Part shown: one piece after another, positions 5,758 through 6,097 of the stretch | Numbering within the stretch: position 1 is the first letter of the stretch | Layout: each line of letters starts with the position of its first letter | Assembly (NCBI GenBank): GCA_029777145.1 | Contig: JAKOSS010000350.1 | Location: forward strand, 1-6,097 | Direction: 5' to 3' | From: Acidobacteriota bacterium | GTDB lineage: Bacteria > Acidobacteriota > Blastocatellia > Pyrinomonadales > Pyrinomonadaceae | DNA length: 6,097 nucleotides | The notes under the pieces: model-generated | Database searches by the model: none | What the model saw: only the letters and a program-made list of their open reading frames with translations | What the model was told of the DNA's origin: nothing | Made by a program: the position numbers and the translations under genes

Positions 5758-6097
5758 CAGTGGTCAGTGGTCGGTGGTCGGTGGTCGATGGTCAGTGATC
5801 GGTGGTCAGTGGTCAGTCGGCGGTGATCGGTGGTCAGTCGGCGGTGGTCGGTGGTCAGTGGTCGGTGATCGGTGATCGTTGGTCGGTGGTCGGTGGTCAG
5901 TGGTCAGTGGTCAGTCGGCGGTGGTCGGTGGTCGGTGGTCAGTGGTCGGTGGTCAGTCGGCGGTGGTCGGTGATCGGTGATCGTTGGTCGGTGGTCAGTC
6001 GGCGGTGGTCAGTGGTCGGTGGTCGGTGGTCAGTCGGCGGTGATCGGTGGTCGGTGGTCGGTGGTCGGTGGTCGGTGGTGATCGGTGGTCGGTGGTC
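5758..6097 (+). repeat. Heptanucleotide tandem array (GGTCRGT family), running off the window
   Basis: From CAGT at 5758 onward the whole 340 bases consist of 7-base units. Full units begin at 5762 and stay in exact register for 45 copies to 6076; then comes a 3-base partial (GGT, 6077-6079) and more units to the window end. Unit types are GGTCGGT and GGTCAGT (most), GATCGGT, CGGCGGT (6 copies), GATCGTT (2 copies) and GGTCGAT (1 copy). The + strand is very rich in G and T and poor in A. TGA occurs in all three + frames, so it is not a gene. No terminator for mlaD is visible before or in it. The pattern resembles the short tandemly repeated heptamers (STRR) known from filamentous cyanobacteria; its function is unknown. 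The true length cannot be seen. Confidence 0.95.

Noticed and set aside
5758..6097. The repeat region as a CRISPR array
   Set aside because: The units are 7 bases with no unique spacers; it is a simple tandem repeat.
5758..6097. The heptamer array as a coding, repetitive-peptide region
   Set aside because: mlaD stops just before it. TGA occurs in all three + frames, and the many TCA triplets give stops on the - strand; no RBS or credible start is seen.

Overview
The window comes from a Gram-negative bacterium of moderately high GC (by eye about 55-60%). The mix of genes (a processive-type diacylglycerol glycosyltransferase, an ECF sigma/anti-sigma pair, a three-gene MCE lipid transporter without mlaC or mlaB, and a long G/T-rich heptanucleotide array) suggests an acidobacterium, possibly of the Blastocatellia type. 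That assignment is an inference from style and gene content; no marker gene is present. All real genes lie on the + strand.

Layout. (1) 1-786: the C-terminal two thirds of an MGDG-synthase/MurG-like glycosyltransferase, cut by the window's left edge. (2) 787-916: a short non-coding gap with no convincing promoter or terminator. (3) 917-2753: a three-gene stress-signalling unit. It holds an ECF sigma-70 factor, a membrane-bound zinc-finger anti-sigma factor whose ATG overlaps the sigma stop codon, and, 23 bases further on, a secreted Spy/CpxP-like helical protein with two LTxxQ-type motifs. It ends in a strong intrinsic terminator at 2783-2814. (4) 2866-5757: an mlaE-mlaF-mlaD operon (permease, ATPase, MCE substrate-binding protein), with a plausible promoter just behind the terminator and a second possible one with an exact TATAAT between mlaE and mlaF. 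(5) 5758-6097: a heptamer tandem array of about 48 units that starts directly at the mlaD stop codon and runs off the right edge.

Functionally the window is about the cell envelope. The glycosyltransferase probably makes a membrane glycolipid or related product. The sigma/anti-sigma/Spy-like trio looks like a sensor of periplasmic stress, and Mla/MCE proteins move phospholipids between inner and outer membrane. The link between these units is inferred from proximity only, since a terminator separates the stress unit from the transporter.

The most unusual points are: the MlaD tail, which carries five glycine-loop/LY repeats spaced by 41, 34, 48 and 41 residues, so that the spacings differ by exactly one heptad; an acidic insertion of roughly 20 residues in MlaF after the H-loop; the strongly acidic C-terminus of the anti-sigma factor next to a basic periplasmic partner gene; and the heptamer array, which has higher-order structure and two-tetrad G-quadruplex potential.
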